Below the pieces are notes generated by a model that was given only the letters and a program-made list of their open reading frames with translations, was not told where the DNA came from and made no database searches. From JACCVG01 sp034664165 (GTDB taxonomy: Bacteria > Actinomycetota > Thermoleophilia > Solirubrobacterales > Thermoleophilaceae), in NCBI GenBank assembly GCA_034664165.1, contig JAXDIE010000032.1, positions 1 to 19,286 on the forward strand: a DNA stretch of 19,286 bases. The letters run 5' to 3'. Made by a program: the position numbers and the translations under genes. Each line of letters opens with the position of its first letter. Position 1 is the first letter of the stretch. This document shows, one piece after another, positions 1 to 6,128 of this stretch.

Positions 1-501
1 AATCGGGAGGCCCTCGTTCAGCACCTCGACGGTGACGTTGGCAAGCCCGGTCCCCGTGGCCTGTTCCTTGACGGCTCCTGCGATCCGGGCGCCCAGCCGG
101 ACGGCGGTGCTTGCGGTCACGGGTCCCCCGTCCGGAACCGTCACAGGATCGGCGAACTGTCGCAGGGAGCTCCCTCCAAGTGCGTTGTACCTGCGGGGGG
201 CATAGTCGGTCGGCCCGCCTGGACATGCCACGGTGTCGACGCTGAAGAGGACCACGTAGGGCCCCGGGACGAGATCGTCGATCGTGTAGGCACCACCTGC
301 GTCCGAGCACGTTGATTTCACCGCCGCACCCCCCACGGTGTGCGCCGCGACCTTCATGCCGAAGACCGGGTTTCCGGTCCCGTTCGCCGTCACCGCTCCG
401 GTAATGCTGCCGTTGGCGGCAAGGGCGCTGGCCGGGGCGAGCAGCCCGGCAGCCGCCACAGCGGCGACCAGGAAACGCCGACGACCTCGGGGTGCACTCA
501 T
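1..501 (-). CDS. Exported carboxypeptidase-regulatory-like (CarboxypepD_reg) repeat protein, partial
   Basis: The frame is open from an ATG at 501 to the window edge, giving 167 residues with the C-terminus missing. A good ribosome site (AAGGAGG, about 7 nt upstream) fixes the start. Residues 1-30 form a signal peptide with RRRFL at 7-11, which fits the twin-arginine pattern RRxFL, then an alanine-rich core ending near ALA. The mature part starts with GSITGAVTANGTGNPVFGMKV and continues with GGAYTIDDLVPGPYVV. That is the pattern of carboxypeptidase-regulatory-like beta-sandwich modules (G.V....G.P....V, then G.Y....L..G.Y.V). A second module seems to begin near residue 145 (RIAGAVKEQATGTGLANVTVEV). 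These modules act as extracellular binding or spacer domains; the substrate is unknown. A weak promoter candidate (TTCTCG, 17 nt, TAGGCT; 546-574) overlaps the 3' end of the tRNA gene upstream, so read-through from the tRNA is also possible. The fold class is fairly sure, the role is not. Confidence 0.8.
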   Translation of the reverse strand, partial: MSAPRGRRRFLVAAVAAAGLLAPASALAANGSITGAVTANGTGNPVFGMKVAAHTVGGAAVKSTCSDAGGAYTIDDLVPGPYVVLFSVDTVACPGGPTDYAPRRYNALGGSSLRQFADPVTVPDGGPVTASTAVRLGARIAGAVKEQATGTGLANVTVEVLNEGLPI

Positions 502-574
502 TCCGAACCTCCTTGTCGAAATCTCACGTGGCATCAGCTGCCCTAAGCCTATCCGCCATATATCCCGTCGAGAA

Positions 575-663
575 CGGAGAGGGAGGGATTCGAACCCTCG
601 AGGCGGGTAACCCCGCCCACGCGATTTCCAGTCGCGCTCCTTAAGCCACTCGGACACCTCTCC
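575..663 (-). tRNA. tRNA-Ser (anticodon GGA)
   Basis: A complete class II tRNA folds on the minus strand. The acceptor stem GGAGAGG (657-663) pairs with CCTCTCC (576-582), with discriminator G at 575. The anticodon stem is CGCGA/TCGCG around loop CTGGAAA (625-631), so the anticodon is GGA (627-629) and reads UCC/UCU serine codons. The T arm is GAGGG-TTCGAAT-CCCTC (583-599). The long variable arm (about 600-620), with a GGCGGG/CCCGCC helix, together with discriminator G, is typical of serine. CCA is not encoded. A TAGCCT hexamer at 672-677 on the minus strand could be its -10 element. Confidence 0.97.
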
Positions 664-737
664 AGGCCGATACAGGCTACCCAGGCCAAATCGATGTGAA
701 GCTGCCGGTCCGGGATTCGTGCGAACATCGCCTCCTG

Positions 738-1457
738 ATGCGCGGGAGGCTGCTGATCGCAGGGGTAACGGGGGCACTGGCGCTGGCCACGGCCGGCCCG
801 GCGGCCGCGATCATCCACGCGTCCCACGTGCCGGATGCCCAGAAGGCGACATTCGACGAGGTGGTGGCCTACTACGACCACCACTACGAGCACGACGCCA
901 ACCAGGTGGGGCGCAAGGCACGCGAGGCTCTGAGGCAGGAGATCCAGCCCGGCACGGCACACGCCGATCGCCGGCCGCCGGCGATCGTCTTCGACATCGA
1001 CGACACCGCCCTGAGCCTCTACCAGTGTGAGAAGGCGGCGGGCGACTTCGGCAGCACCCCACTGATCGGATGCGTGGTTGCGGCCGGGGTTCAGACCACG
1101 ACCGGCACCGGCAAGGGCCTGCCACGGATCCAGCCCACCTATCGCCTCTACCGGCTTGCCCAGCGCCTTGGGGTCAGCATCTTCTTCATCACGGGACGTC
1201 CAACGCTGCTCGTCGATGCCTTCAAGGCCAACCTCCGCGCTCGCGGGTACACCGGGAAGTGGGAGCTCACCACGTATCCCTCGCCGATCCCGCCGGTCGG
1301 CACTCCGCTGGTGCCTTACAAGTCCGGGGAACGCGCCCGGATCGAGCGCAAGGGCTACGAGATCGTGATGGACGTCGGGGATCAGCTCTCGGACCTGAAG
1401 GGCGGCTACGCCAACCGCAAGGTCCTGCTCCCCAACCCCATGTACTTCACGCCTTAG
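738..1457 (+). CDS. Exported HAD-superfamily acid phosphatase (class B / PF03767-like)
   Basis: From the ATG at 738 the product is 239 residues. I chose this start because it yields a clean signal peptide (MRGRLLIAGVTGALALATAG, cleavage near PAAA); the same frame is open to a GTG at 696, and neither start has a convincing ribosome site. The HAD signatures appear in order: motif I DIDDT (D86-T90) with the nucleophile and general acid aspartates, motif II FFITGRP (about 154-160), a lysine in YKSGERARIE (about 200) and motif III DVGDQLSDLKGG (about 212-223) with the metal-binding aspartates. Class B-type acid phosphatases of this kind dephosphorylate small organic phosphates outside the membrane and usually scavenge phosphate. 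The 5' end lies close to the divergent tRNA-Ser gene, so the two promoters must share a very short region. No terminator is visible after the stop; the lon promoter follows within 25 nt. Confidence 0.85.
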   Translation: MRGRLLIAGVTGALALATAGPAAAIIHASHVPDAQKATFDEVVAYYDHHYEHDANQVGRKAREALRQEIQPGTAHADRRPPAIVFDIDDTALSLYQCEKAAGDFGSTPLIGCVVAAGVQTTTGTGKGLPRIQPTYRLYRLAQRLGVSIFFITGRPTLLVDAFKANLRARGYTGKWELTTYPSPIPPVGTPLVPYKSGERARIERKGYEIVMDVGDQLSDLKGGYANRKVLLPNPMYFTP

Positions 1458-1478
1458 GAGTCGCCCGCTGCCGGTCCA

Positions 1479-1507
1479 TTGAACCGAGTTAGTTCATCCG
1501 CTAGACT
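1479..1507 (+). promoter_or_regulatory. lon promoter (-35 TTGAAC, 17 nt, -10 TAGACT)
   Basis: TTGAAC (1479-1484) and TAGACT (1502-1507) are 17 nt apart, a good housekeeping-sigma promoter with an expected start near 1514. Two inverted repeats lie on it. TGAAC-N7-GTTCA (1480-1496) overlaps the -35 box. CTTAC-N9-GTAAG (1506-1524) covers the end of the -10 box and the start site. They are placed as repressor operators would be. The 7-nt spacer of the first matches the HspR HAIR element, but the half-sites do not (HAIR is CTTGAGT-N7-ACTCAAG). Confidence 0.6.
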
Positions 1508-1544
1508 TACTCACATCTTGTAAGCAGCTATGGAGAACTGACCT

Positions 1545-3851
1545 ATGACATCGCTCCGTTTGATCCCCCTCGAAGACACAGTTGTCTTCCCCAACATGAG
1601 CGTGACCCTGGCCGTCGACGTCGGCGATGAGGACCGCGTTCTCCTCGTTCCAAGGCACGAAAACGAGTTTGCCTCTGTCGGCACAGTTGCCGACGTGACC
1701 GATCGCGTCCGCCTGCCGGGCGGCGCCCGCGCCGTGACCCTCTCCGGCCTGCACCGCGGCATTGCCGGCGCAGCCCACACCGGAACCGAGGGCGAGCTCC
1801 GCGTCGAGGTCGAGGAACGCATCGACGACGAGCCCGTCGACGGGCGCACCCGCGATCTCGATCGCGAGTACCGCGCCGTCGTGGAGGAGATCCTCGAGGT
1901 GCGTGGCGATGACGGCCGCGTGGCTGCCTTCCTGCGCTCGATCACCGAGCCGGGCACGCTGGCCGACACCTCTGGCTACTCCCCTGATCTGACCTTCGAG
2001 CAGAAGGTCGAGCTGCTCGGCACGGTTGACGTGACCGACAGGCTCGAGCTTGCCCTGCGCCTGCAGCGCGAGCGCCTGGCCGAGCTCCAGGTGCGCCGTC
2101 GCATCCGCGACGACGTGCAGGAGGGCGCGGACAAGCAGCAGCGCGAGTACTTCCTGCGCAAGCAGATGGAGTCGATCCGCAAGGAGCTGGGCGAGGACGA
2201 CGGCTCGGTCATCGACGAGTACCGCACGAAGATCGAGGAGTCCGGGATGCCTGAGGCCGTGCGCGAGCAGGCCGAGAAGGAGCTCGGGCGGTTCGAGCGC
2301 ATGGGAGAGCAGTCGGCCGAGAGCTCGGTCATCCGCAGCTACCTGGACTGGCTGATCGCCGTGCCGTGGGGCGAGCGCTCTGATGAGCGCCTGGACCCCG
2401 TAGCGGCGCGCGAGGTGCTGGACGCGGACCACGAGGGTCTCGAAGACGTCAAGGAGCGCATCACCGAGTACCTGGCCGTGCGCAAGCTGCGCAAGGAGCG
2501 GGGCATCGAGGATGCAGACGAGTTCAAGGGCGGCCGCAGGGGCCAGGGCACGATCCTGACGCTGATAGGCCCTCCCGGAACCGGCAAGACCTCGATCGGC
2601 GAGTCCATCGCCCGCGCCACCGGACGCGAGTTCGTCCGCATGTCGCTGGGCGGCGTCCGCGACGAGGCCGAGATCCGCGGTCACAGGCGCACCTACATCG
2701 GCGCGCTGCCGGGCCGGTTGATCCGGGCTCTGCGCGACGCCGGCACGATGAACCCGGTGATCCTGCTCGACGAGGTCGACAAGGTCGGCGCCGATTGGCG
2801 CGGCGATCCCTCTGCGGCGCTGCTCGAGGTCCTGGACCCCGCGCAGAACCACAGCTTCCGGGATCACTACCTCGACGTAGAGGTCGACCTGTCGGACGTC
2901 ATGTTCATCGCGACCGCCAACGTGGCGGACACCATCCCCGGCCCGCTCCTGGACCGGATGGAGGTCATCTCCTTCGATGGCTACACCACCGAGGAGAAGG
3001 TCGCGATCGCGCGTGGCTACCTGCTGCCCAGGCAGATCGAGCGCAACGGGCTGAAGCCCGAGGAGATCGATGTGCCCGACGAGGTGATCCAGGCGATCCT
3101 CACGGAGTACACCCGCGAGGCGGGTGTGCGCCAGCTGGAGCGTGAGCTGGGCAAGGTCGTCCGCAAGGCCGCCACCCGGATTGCCTCCGACCAGGAGTCG
3201 GCTCCGGTCAAGGTCGACCTGGAGGCGGTCCGCGACGCACTGGGACGCCAGAAGTTCTTCCAGGAGGCCGCAGAGCGCACTGCTGTGCCGGGCGTGGCCA
3301 CCGGGCTGGCTGTCACGGGCGCCGGCGGCGACGTGCTCTTCGTCGAAGGCACCAGCATGCCGGGCTCACGGGACTTCGTCCTGACCGGCCAGCTGGGCGA
3401 CGTGATGAAGGAGTCGGCCAGGATCGCGCTGTCCTACGTCCGCGCACACGCGGCCGAGCTGGACATCGACGAGTCGGCCTTCGAGGACCGCGAGTTCCAC
3501 CTGCACGTTCCGGCGGGAGCCATCCCGAAGGACGGCCCCAGCGCCGGCGTCACCATGGTCACCGCGCTGGCATCGCTGTTGTCAGGGCGGCCGGTGAAGC
3601 ACACGGTGGGCATGACCGGCGAGGTCACGCTGCAGGGCCGGGTGCTGCCGATCGGCGGGCTCAAGCAGAAGGTGCTGGCCGCGCACGCCGCGGGCATCAC
3701 CGACGTGATCCTGCCCGAGCGCAACCGCGGCGACCTCGAGGACGTGCCCGAGAACGTCCGGGAACAGATGACGTTCCACCCGGTCATGACGATCGGGGAG
3801 GTGCTGGACACCGCACTCGAGCCCGCCCGCTCGGAGGCGTTCAGCGCATGA
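1545..3851 (+). CDS. lon: ATP-dependent protease Lon
   Basis: This 768-residue protein is close to the usual bacterial LonA length. The LON substrate-binding domain occupies roughly residues 1-190 (LRLIPLEDTVVFPNMSVTL). The conserved linker QREYFLRKQMESIRKELGE follows. The AAA+ module has Walker A GPPGTGKTS (342-350), Walker B ILLDE (406-410) and a sensor/arginine region (IATANVADTIPGPLLDRMEVI). The C-terminal serine-lysine protease domain has catalytic S666 in KDGPSAG and K709 in GGLKQK, 43 residues apart as in E. coli Lon (S679/K722). It unfolds and degrades damaged and regulatory proteins in the cytoplasm using ATP. GGAG lies 11 nt before the ATG, a little far but usable. Its stop overlaps the start of the HxlR-type gene (ATGA), so the two are translationally coupled. 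All key residues are intact. Confidence 0.97.
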   Translation: MTSLRLIPLEDTVVFPNMSVTLAVDVGDEDRVLLVPRHENEFASVGTVADVTDRVRLPGGARAVTLSGLHRGIAGAAHTGTEGELRVEVEERIDDEPVDGRTRDLDREYRAVVEEILEVRGDDGRVAAFLRSITEPGTLADTSGYSPDLTFEQKVELLGTVDVTDRLELALRLQRERLAELQVRRRIRDDVQEGADKQQREYFLRKQMESIRKELGEDDGSVIDEYRTKIEESGMPEAVREQAEKELGRFERMGEQSAESSVIRSYLDWLIAVPWGERSDERLDPVAAREVLDADHEGLEDVKERITEYLAVRKLRKERGIEDADEFKGGRRGQGTILTLIGPPGTGKTSIGESIARATGREFVRMSLGGVRDEAEIRGHRRTYIGALPGRLIRALRDAGTMNPVILLDEVDKVGADWRGDPSAALLEVLDPAQNHSFRDHYLDVEVDLSDVMFIATANVADTIPGPLLDRMEVISFDGYTTEEKVAIARGYLLPRQIERNGLKPEEIDVPDEVIQAILTEYTREAGVRQLERELGKVVRKAATRIASDQESAPVKVDLEAVRDALGRQKFFQEAAERTAVPGVATGLAVTGAGGDVLFVEGTSMPGSRDFVLTGQLGDVMKESARIALSYVRAHAAELDIDESAFEDREFHLHVPAGAIPKDGPSAGVTMVTALASLLSGRPVKHTVGMTGEVTLQGRVLPIGGLKQKVLAAHAAGITDVILPERNRGDLEDVPENVREQMTFHPVMTIGEVLDTALEPARSEAFSA

Positions 3852-4174
3852 AGCCGGTAGCCGGAAGGCTCTGCAAGGCCTGCAAGCCCGTCCCCGAGGA
3901 GGTCCGCCGCGCGGCGGACCTCCTCGAGCGCCGCTGGATCTTCTCCCTCCTCTACGCCTCGATCGAGGGTGCCGCCCGCTTCAACGAGTTCCGCCAGGCG
4001 GTGGGAGCGATCCCGCCGAACACCCTGGCCGACAGGCTGCGCGAGCTGGAGGAGGCGGGTGTGCTCCAGCGGACGCTGGTGGACGCAAGCCCGCCGTACG
4101 CCGAGTACCGCCTGACCGCCCATGGGCGCAAGCTCGTGCCCGTGGTACGGGCCATGCAGTCCTGGAACGCCTGA
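3848..4174 (+). CDS. HxlR-type winged-helix transcriptional regulator
   Basis: The 108-residue product fits HxlR/DUF24 regulators: EEVRRAADLLERRWIFSLLYASIEGAARFNEFRQ (17-50) is the opening helix and 'W.lliL..L..G..RFnEl' region, and IPPNTLADRLRELEEAGVLQR (55-75) is the recognition helix and wing entry. The winged C-terminal part follows (YRLTAHGRKLVPVV). Two cysteines near the N-terminus (C9 and C12, CKAC) stand where redox-sensing HxlR members carry their reactive cysteine, so sensing of oxidative or electrophile stress is plausible but unproven. The ATG overlaps the lon stop by 4 nt. Codons 16-27 are built on a perfect 32-bp palindrome (3895-3926) that could be an operator or an RNA hairpin. 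The pairing with lon suggests a stress-quality-control operon. Confidence 0.85.
   Translation: MKPVAGRLCKACKPVPEEVRRAADLLERRWIFSLLYASIEGAARFNEFRQAVGAIPPNTLADRLRELEEAGVLQRTLVDASPPYAEYRLTAHGRKLVPVVRAMQSWNA
3895..3926. repeat. Perfect 32-bp palindrome inside the HxlR-type gene
   Basis: The arm CGAGGAGGTCCGCCGC (3895-3910) is followed directly by its exact reverse complement (3911-3926), with no spacer and no mismatch. In RNA it would form a stem of about 14 bp closed by a 4-nt GCGC loop, starting 47 nt into the regulator gene. It could act as an intragenic operator for the dimeric regulator or as a block to read-through from lon. It also encodes part of the first conserved helix, so some symmetry may come from codon choice. 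Confidence 0.7.
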
Positions 4175-4243
4175 GCTACCGCAAAGGACAGCGCCGCTTG
4201 CCGCCGAATCCGTACCGCACGGAACTTTCGACGGAGGAACGGA

Positions 4244-5242
4244 ATGCAGATCCTGGAGCTCATCGACCAACTTGACAACCTCGTCTACGAGGCCAAGGCC
4301 ATGCCTTTCGGGACCAGCGTCCGGATCGATCCCGTGGTGATCTTCGAGTTGCTGGACCAGATGAGGACAGTCGCCGGCGAGGTGGAGACCCGGCAGACGC
4401 TCGCAGGCGACGAGGATGACGCCCAGGAGAGCAGCGAGGGGTTGCAACGCGTCGCCGAGACCCTTGACGCACTCCACGAGGGCGGCCGTGCCGTGCCCCC
4501 GCCGCTGACCAAGGTCGCCTCGGATCGGGTCAAGGAGATCATCGAGACCGCCGAACAGGCCGCTGCGGAGCTGCGCTCTGAGGCCGAGCAGGAGGTTGCC
4601 CGCACGGTTGAGGAGGCCCAGAGCCTGATCGCCAAGGCGAAGGAGACCCGGGAGAAAGCCGAGTCGGACGCCGCGGAGCTCATGGCGGAGGCCGGCGAGG
4701 CGAAGGAGCGCGCGGAGATTGACGCGGGAAAGATCCTGGCCCGTGCGGAGCGCATCCGCACCGAGACCGCGGCCAGCGCGGCCCAGATGGCGCAGGAGCA
4801 GGTCAAGCGGATGGACAGGGCGGCCGCCGAGCTGGAGTTGAGTGCGGGGCGGGCCGGCGCCGACCTCGACGAGCTCCTGGACAAGCTACGCGGCCCGGCG
4901 GCCGAGCTGATGGACATCCTGGGCCCCGCTTCGGTCGCACTTCGAGCCCGGGTCGAGACATTGAACAGTCGCGTGGCTGCAGCCGATGCCCCGTTGCGTG
5001 GCCTGGGCGCGGACGCCGCAGCCGCCGCGGAGTCAACCGCCGAGCCGATGGCGGAAGAGCTCACCGAGTCGGCCGAGACGGGCGACGGCGTCGACTTCAG
5101 CTTCGAGGGCCTACCGGGCGCCGCCGACCGCGTGAGGGCCGCCCGGGTGGAGGTCAACGACTCGGGCGTCGCCGACTCCGACGACCCGACGGACCCGCCC
5201 GAGTTCGAGCTGGATGAGCTCTGGTCGGGCGGCTCCGCCTAG
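4244..5242 (+). CDS. Coiled-coil DivIVA/SepIVA-like protein
   Basis: GGAGG 6 nt before the ATG fixes the start of this 332-residue protein. Three zones are visible. Residues 1-50 (LELIDQLDNLVYEAKAMPFG, then VIFELLDQMRTVAGEVETRQ) resemble the N-terminus of the mycobacterial division factor SepIVA and related DivIVA-like proteins. Residues 90-215 are a long heptad-like helix rich in Ala, Glu and Lys (VKEIIETAEQAAAELRSEAE and onward), a coiled coil that automated tools may mislabel as ATP synthase b-like. Residues 255-332 are acidic and probably disordered, ending EFELDELWSGGSA. There is no signal peptide or membrane helix, so it is probably cytoplasmic at the membrane or septum. Family assignment rests on the N-terminal pattern and coiled coil only. 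It ends convergently against the M23 peptidase gene with 4 nt between stops. Confidence 0.6.
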   Translation: MQILELIDQLDNLVYEAKAMPFGTSVRIDPVVIFELLDQMRTVAGEVETRQTLAGDEDDAQESSEGLQRVAETLDALHEGGRAVPPPLTKVASDRVKEIIETAEQAAAELRSEAEQEVARTVEEAQSLIAKAKETREKAESDAAELMAEAGEAKERAEIDAGKILARAERIRTETAASAAQMAQEQVKRMDRAAAELELSAGRAGADLDELLDKLRGPAAELMDILGPASVALRARVETLNSRVAAADAPLRGLGADAAAAAESTAEPMAEELTESAETGDGVDFSFEGLPGAADRVRAARVEVNDSGVADSDDPTDPPEFELDELWSGGSA

Positions 5243-5251
5243 GCGCCTAGG
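5238..5251. repeat. 14-bp palindrome holding both convergent stop codons
   Basis: CCTAGGC and its exact complement GCCTAGG abut with the centre at 5244/5245. The plus-strand TAG (5240-5242) and the minus-strand TAG (5247-5249) sit symmetrically in it. No T-rich tail follows on either strand, so it is not a standard intrinsic terminator. Confidence 0.6.
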
Positions 5252-5909
5252 AGTTGTGCTCCAGCTTCTCCCAGCGCTGGAGTAGCGGGAGGGGATCGAC
5301 AGCCTCTGCATCCAGGCTGCGCCCGTCGCGGACCTCGAAGTGCAGATGCACGCCGTCGCAGCTGCCGGTGCAGCCTGCCCCGCCGAGCTTGTCGCCGGCC
5401 TTGACCTTGTCGCCGGCCTTGACCTCGGGGGTGGCCACCATGTGCATGTAGACGTAGGTCTTCTTGGCCTCCGGGCTGAACAGGCCCACGTAGTTGCCAC
5501 GGCTCGAGTCGGTTCCGGCCTCGAGCACCACCGAGTCCCGCACCGCGACCAGGGGCGTGCCCTCCGCGGTGAACACGTCCTGGCCCTCATGGATGTGGCC
5601 GGTACGCGGCGTGCCAAAGCGAGCGATCCCGTCGCCGTAGTCGTGACGGCCGTCCACCGGGAAGGCGGTCGCCATCTGGCGCTCCTCGATCCGCTTGGCG
5701 CTGACCCGAAGATCAGCGGCCATCGAGCGTCCACGGACGGGGTCGCGGTCACCCGGCTTGGGTAGCCACGGGATGGGCCCGGGCGGGCTGGCCGTGGCCG
5801 CCTCGCGAAGGGTCCGGCCCTGCGCCGCGACGGGCGCGGGTGCGAGGGTCAAGGTCACTGCTGTCATGCCGGTGAGCGCGAGCGCACGGATCGGCCTGGG
5901 GCTGAACAC
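5247..5909 (-). CDS. Exported M23 (LytM-type) metallopeptidase
   Basis: The start is taken as the GTG at 5909 because AAGGAGG lies 8 nt upstream and the sequence then begins with a clear signal peptide (VFSPRPIRALALTGMTAVTL, cleavage near PVAAQG); the frame stays open further upstream without such a site. The product is 220 residues. The M23 zinc site is complete: HEGQD (H107, D111), YMHM (H156) and HLHFEV (H188, H190). These enzymes cut peptide cross-bridges in peptidoglycan outside the membrane, or when inactive serve as activators; here the ligands are present, so activity is expected. The repeat VKAGDKVKAGDK comes from an 18-bp tandem duplication (5391-5426) in the loop before the active site. 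The leader (5910-6024) holds two hairpins. The gene stands alone, convergent to the coiled-coil gene. Confidence 0.88.
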   Translation of the reverse strand: MFSPRPIRALALTGMTAVTLTLAPAPVAAQGRTLREAATASPPGPIPWLPKPGDRDPVRGRSMAADLRVSAKRIEERQMATAFPVDGRHDYGDGIARFGTPRTGHIHEGQDVFTAEGTPLVAVRDSVVLEAGTDSSRGNYVGLFSPEAKKTYVYMHMVATPEVKAGDKVKAGDKLGGAGCTGSCDGVHLHFEVRDGRSLDAEAVDPLPLLQRWEKLEHNS

Positions 5910-5967
5910 TGTCCTGCCTCCTTGGGTGCAGGAGCGGGACGCGGGCAGGCGCTCAAAGCCGCCGCGG

Positions 5968-6009
5968 GGCACCCTTCGGCGCCACACCGGGCTGCCTCTG
6001 ACAGGCAGC
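5968..6009 (-). other. Two hairpins in the leader of the M23 peptidase gene
   Basis: On the minus strand GCTGCCT-GTCAG-AGGCAGC (5991-6009) is a perfect 7-bp stem with a 5-nt loop. GGCGCC-GAAG-GGTGCC (5968-5983) is a 6-bp stem with one G-U pair. Both lie between the upstream gene's terminator and the ribosome site. I see no match to a known riboswitch; the c-di-AMP signature present at 13525-13655 is absent here. Function unknown. Confidence 0.3.
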
Positions 6010-6024
6010 GTCCGACACCCGCCC

Positions 6025-6056
6025 AAAAGAAAAGGGCCGCCCCTGCAGGCCGGCCC
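6025..6056 (-). terminator. Intrinsic terminator of the GlcD-like oxidase gene
   Basis: On the minus strand the stem GGGCCG (6051-6056) / CGGCCC (6034-6039), with an 11-nt loop, is followed directly by TTTTCTTTT (6025-6033). It lies 72 nt after the oxidase stop and separates that gene from the M23 peptidase gene. Confidence 0.85.
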
Positions 6057-6128
6057 AACACCACTTTTCGGGGTCGAGTTAGAGAGCGGAAGAGTAGGTG
6101 AGCACGAACATGTGTTCTGTGACGGTGG

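Noticed and set aside
549..962. Minus-strand frame of 137 codons across the tRNA
   Set aside because: It contains the complete tRNA-Ser gene and overlaps the phosphatase antisense.
1480..1496. HspR-binding HAIR element at the lon promoter
   Set aside because: The 7-nt spacer fits but the half-sites TGAAC/GTTCA do not match CTTGAGT/ACTCAAG.
1494..2867. A 457-codon open frame on the minus strand opposite lon
   Set aside because: It lies fully antisense to a well-supported lon gene, has no recognisable domain, and its Leu/Ala/Arg/His-rich composition is what high-GC codon bias produces on the opposite strand.
5391..5426. 18-bp tandem repeat as a mobile or unstable element
   Set aside because: It encodes VKAGDK twice in frame, a common repeat in M23 peptidases, so it is explained by the protein.
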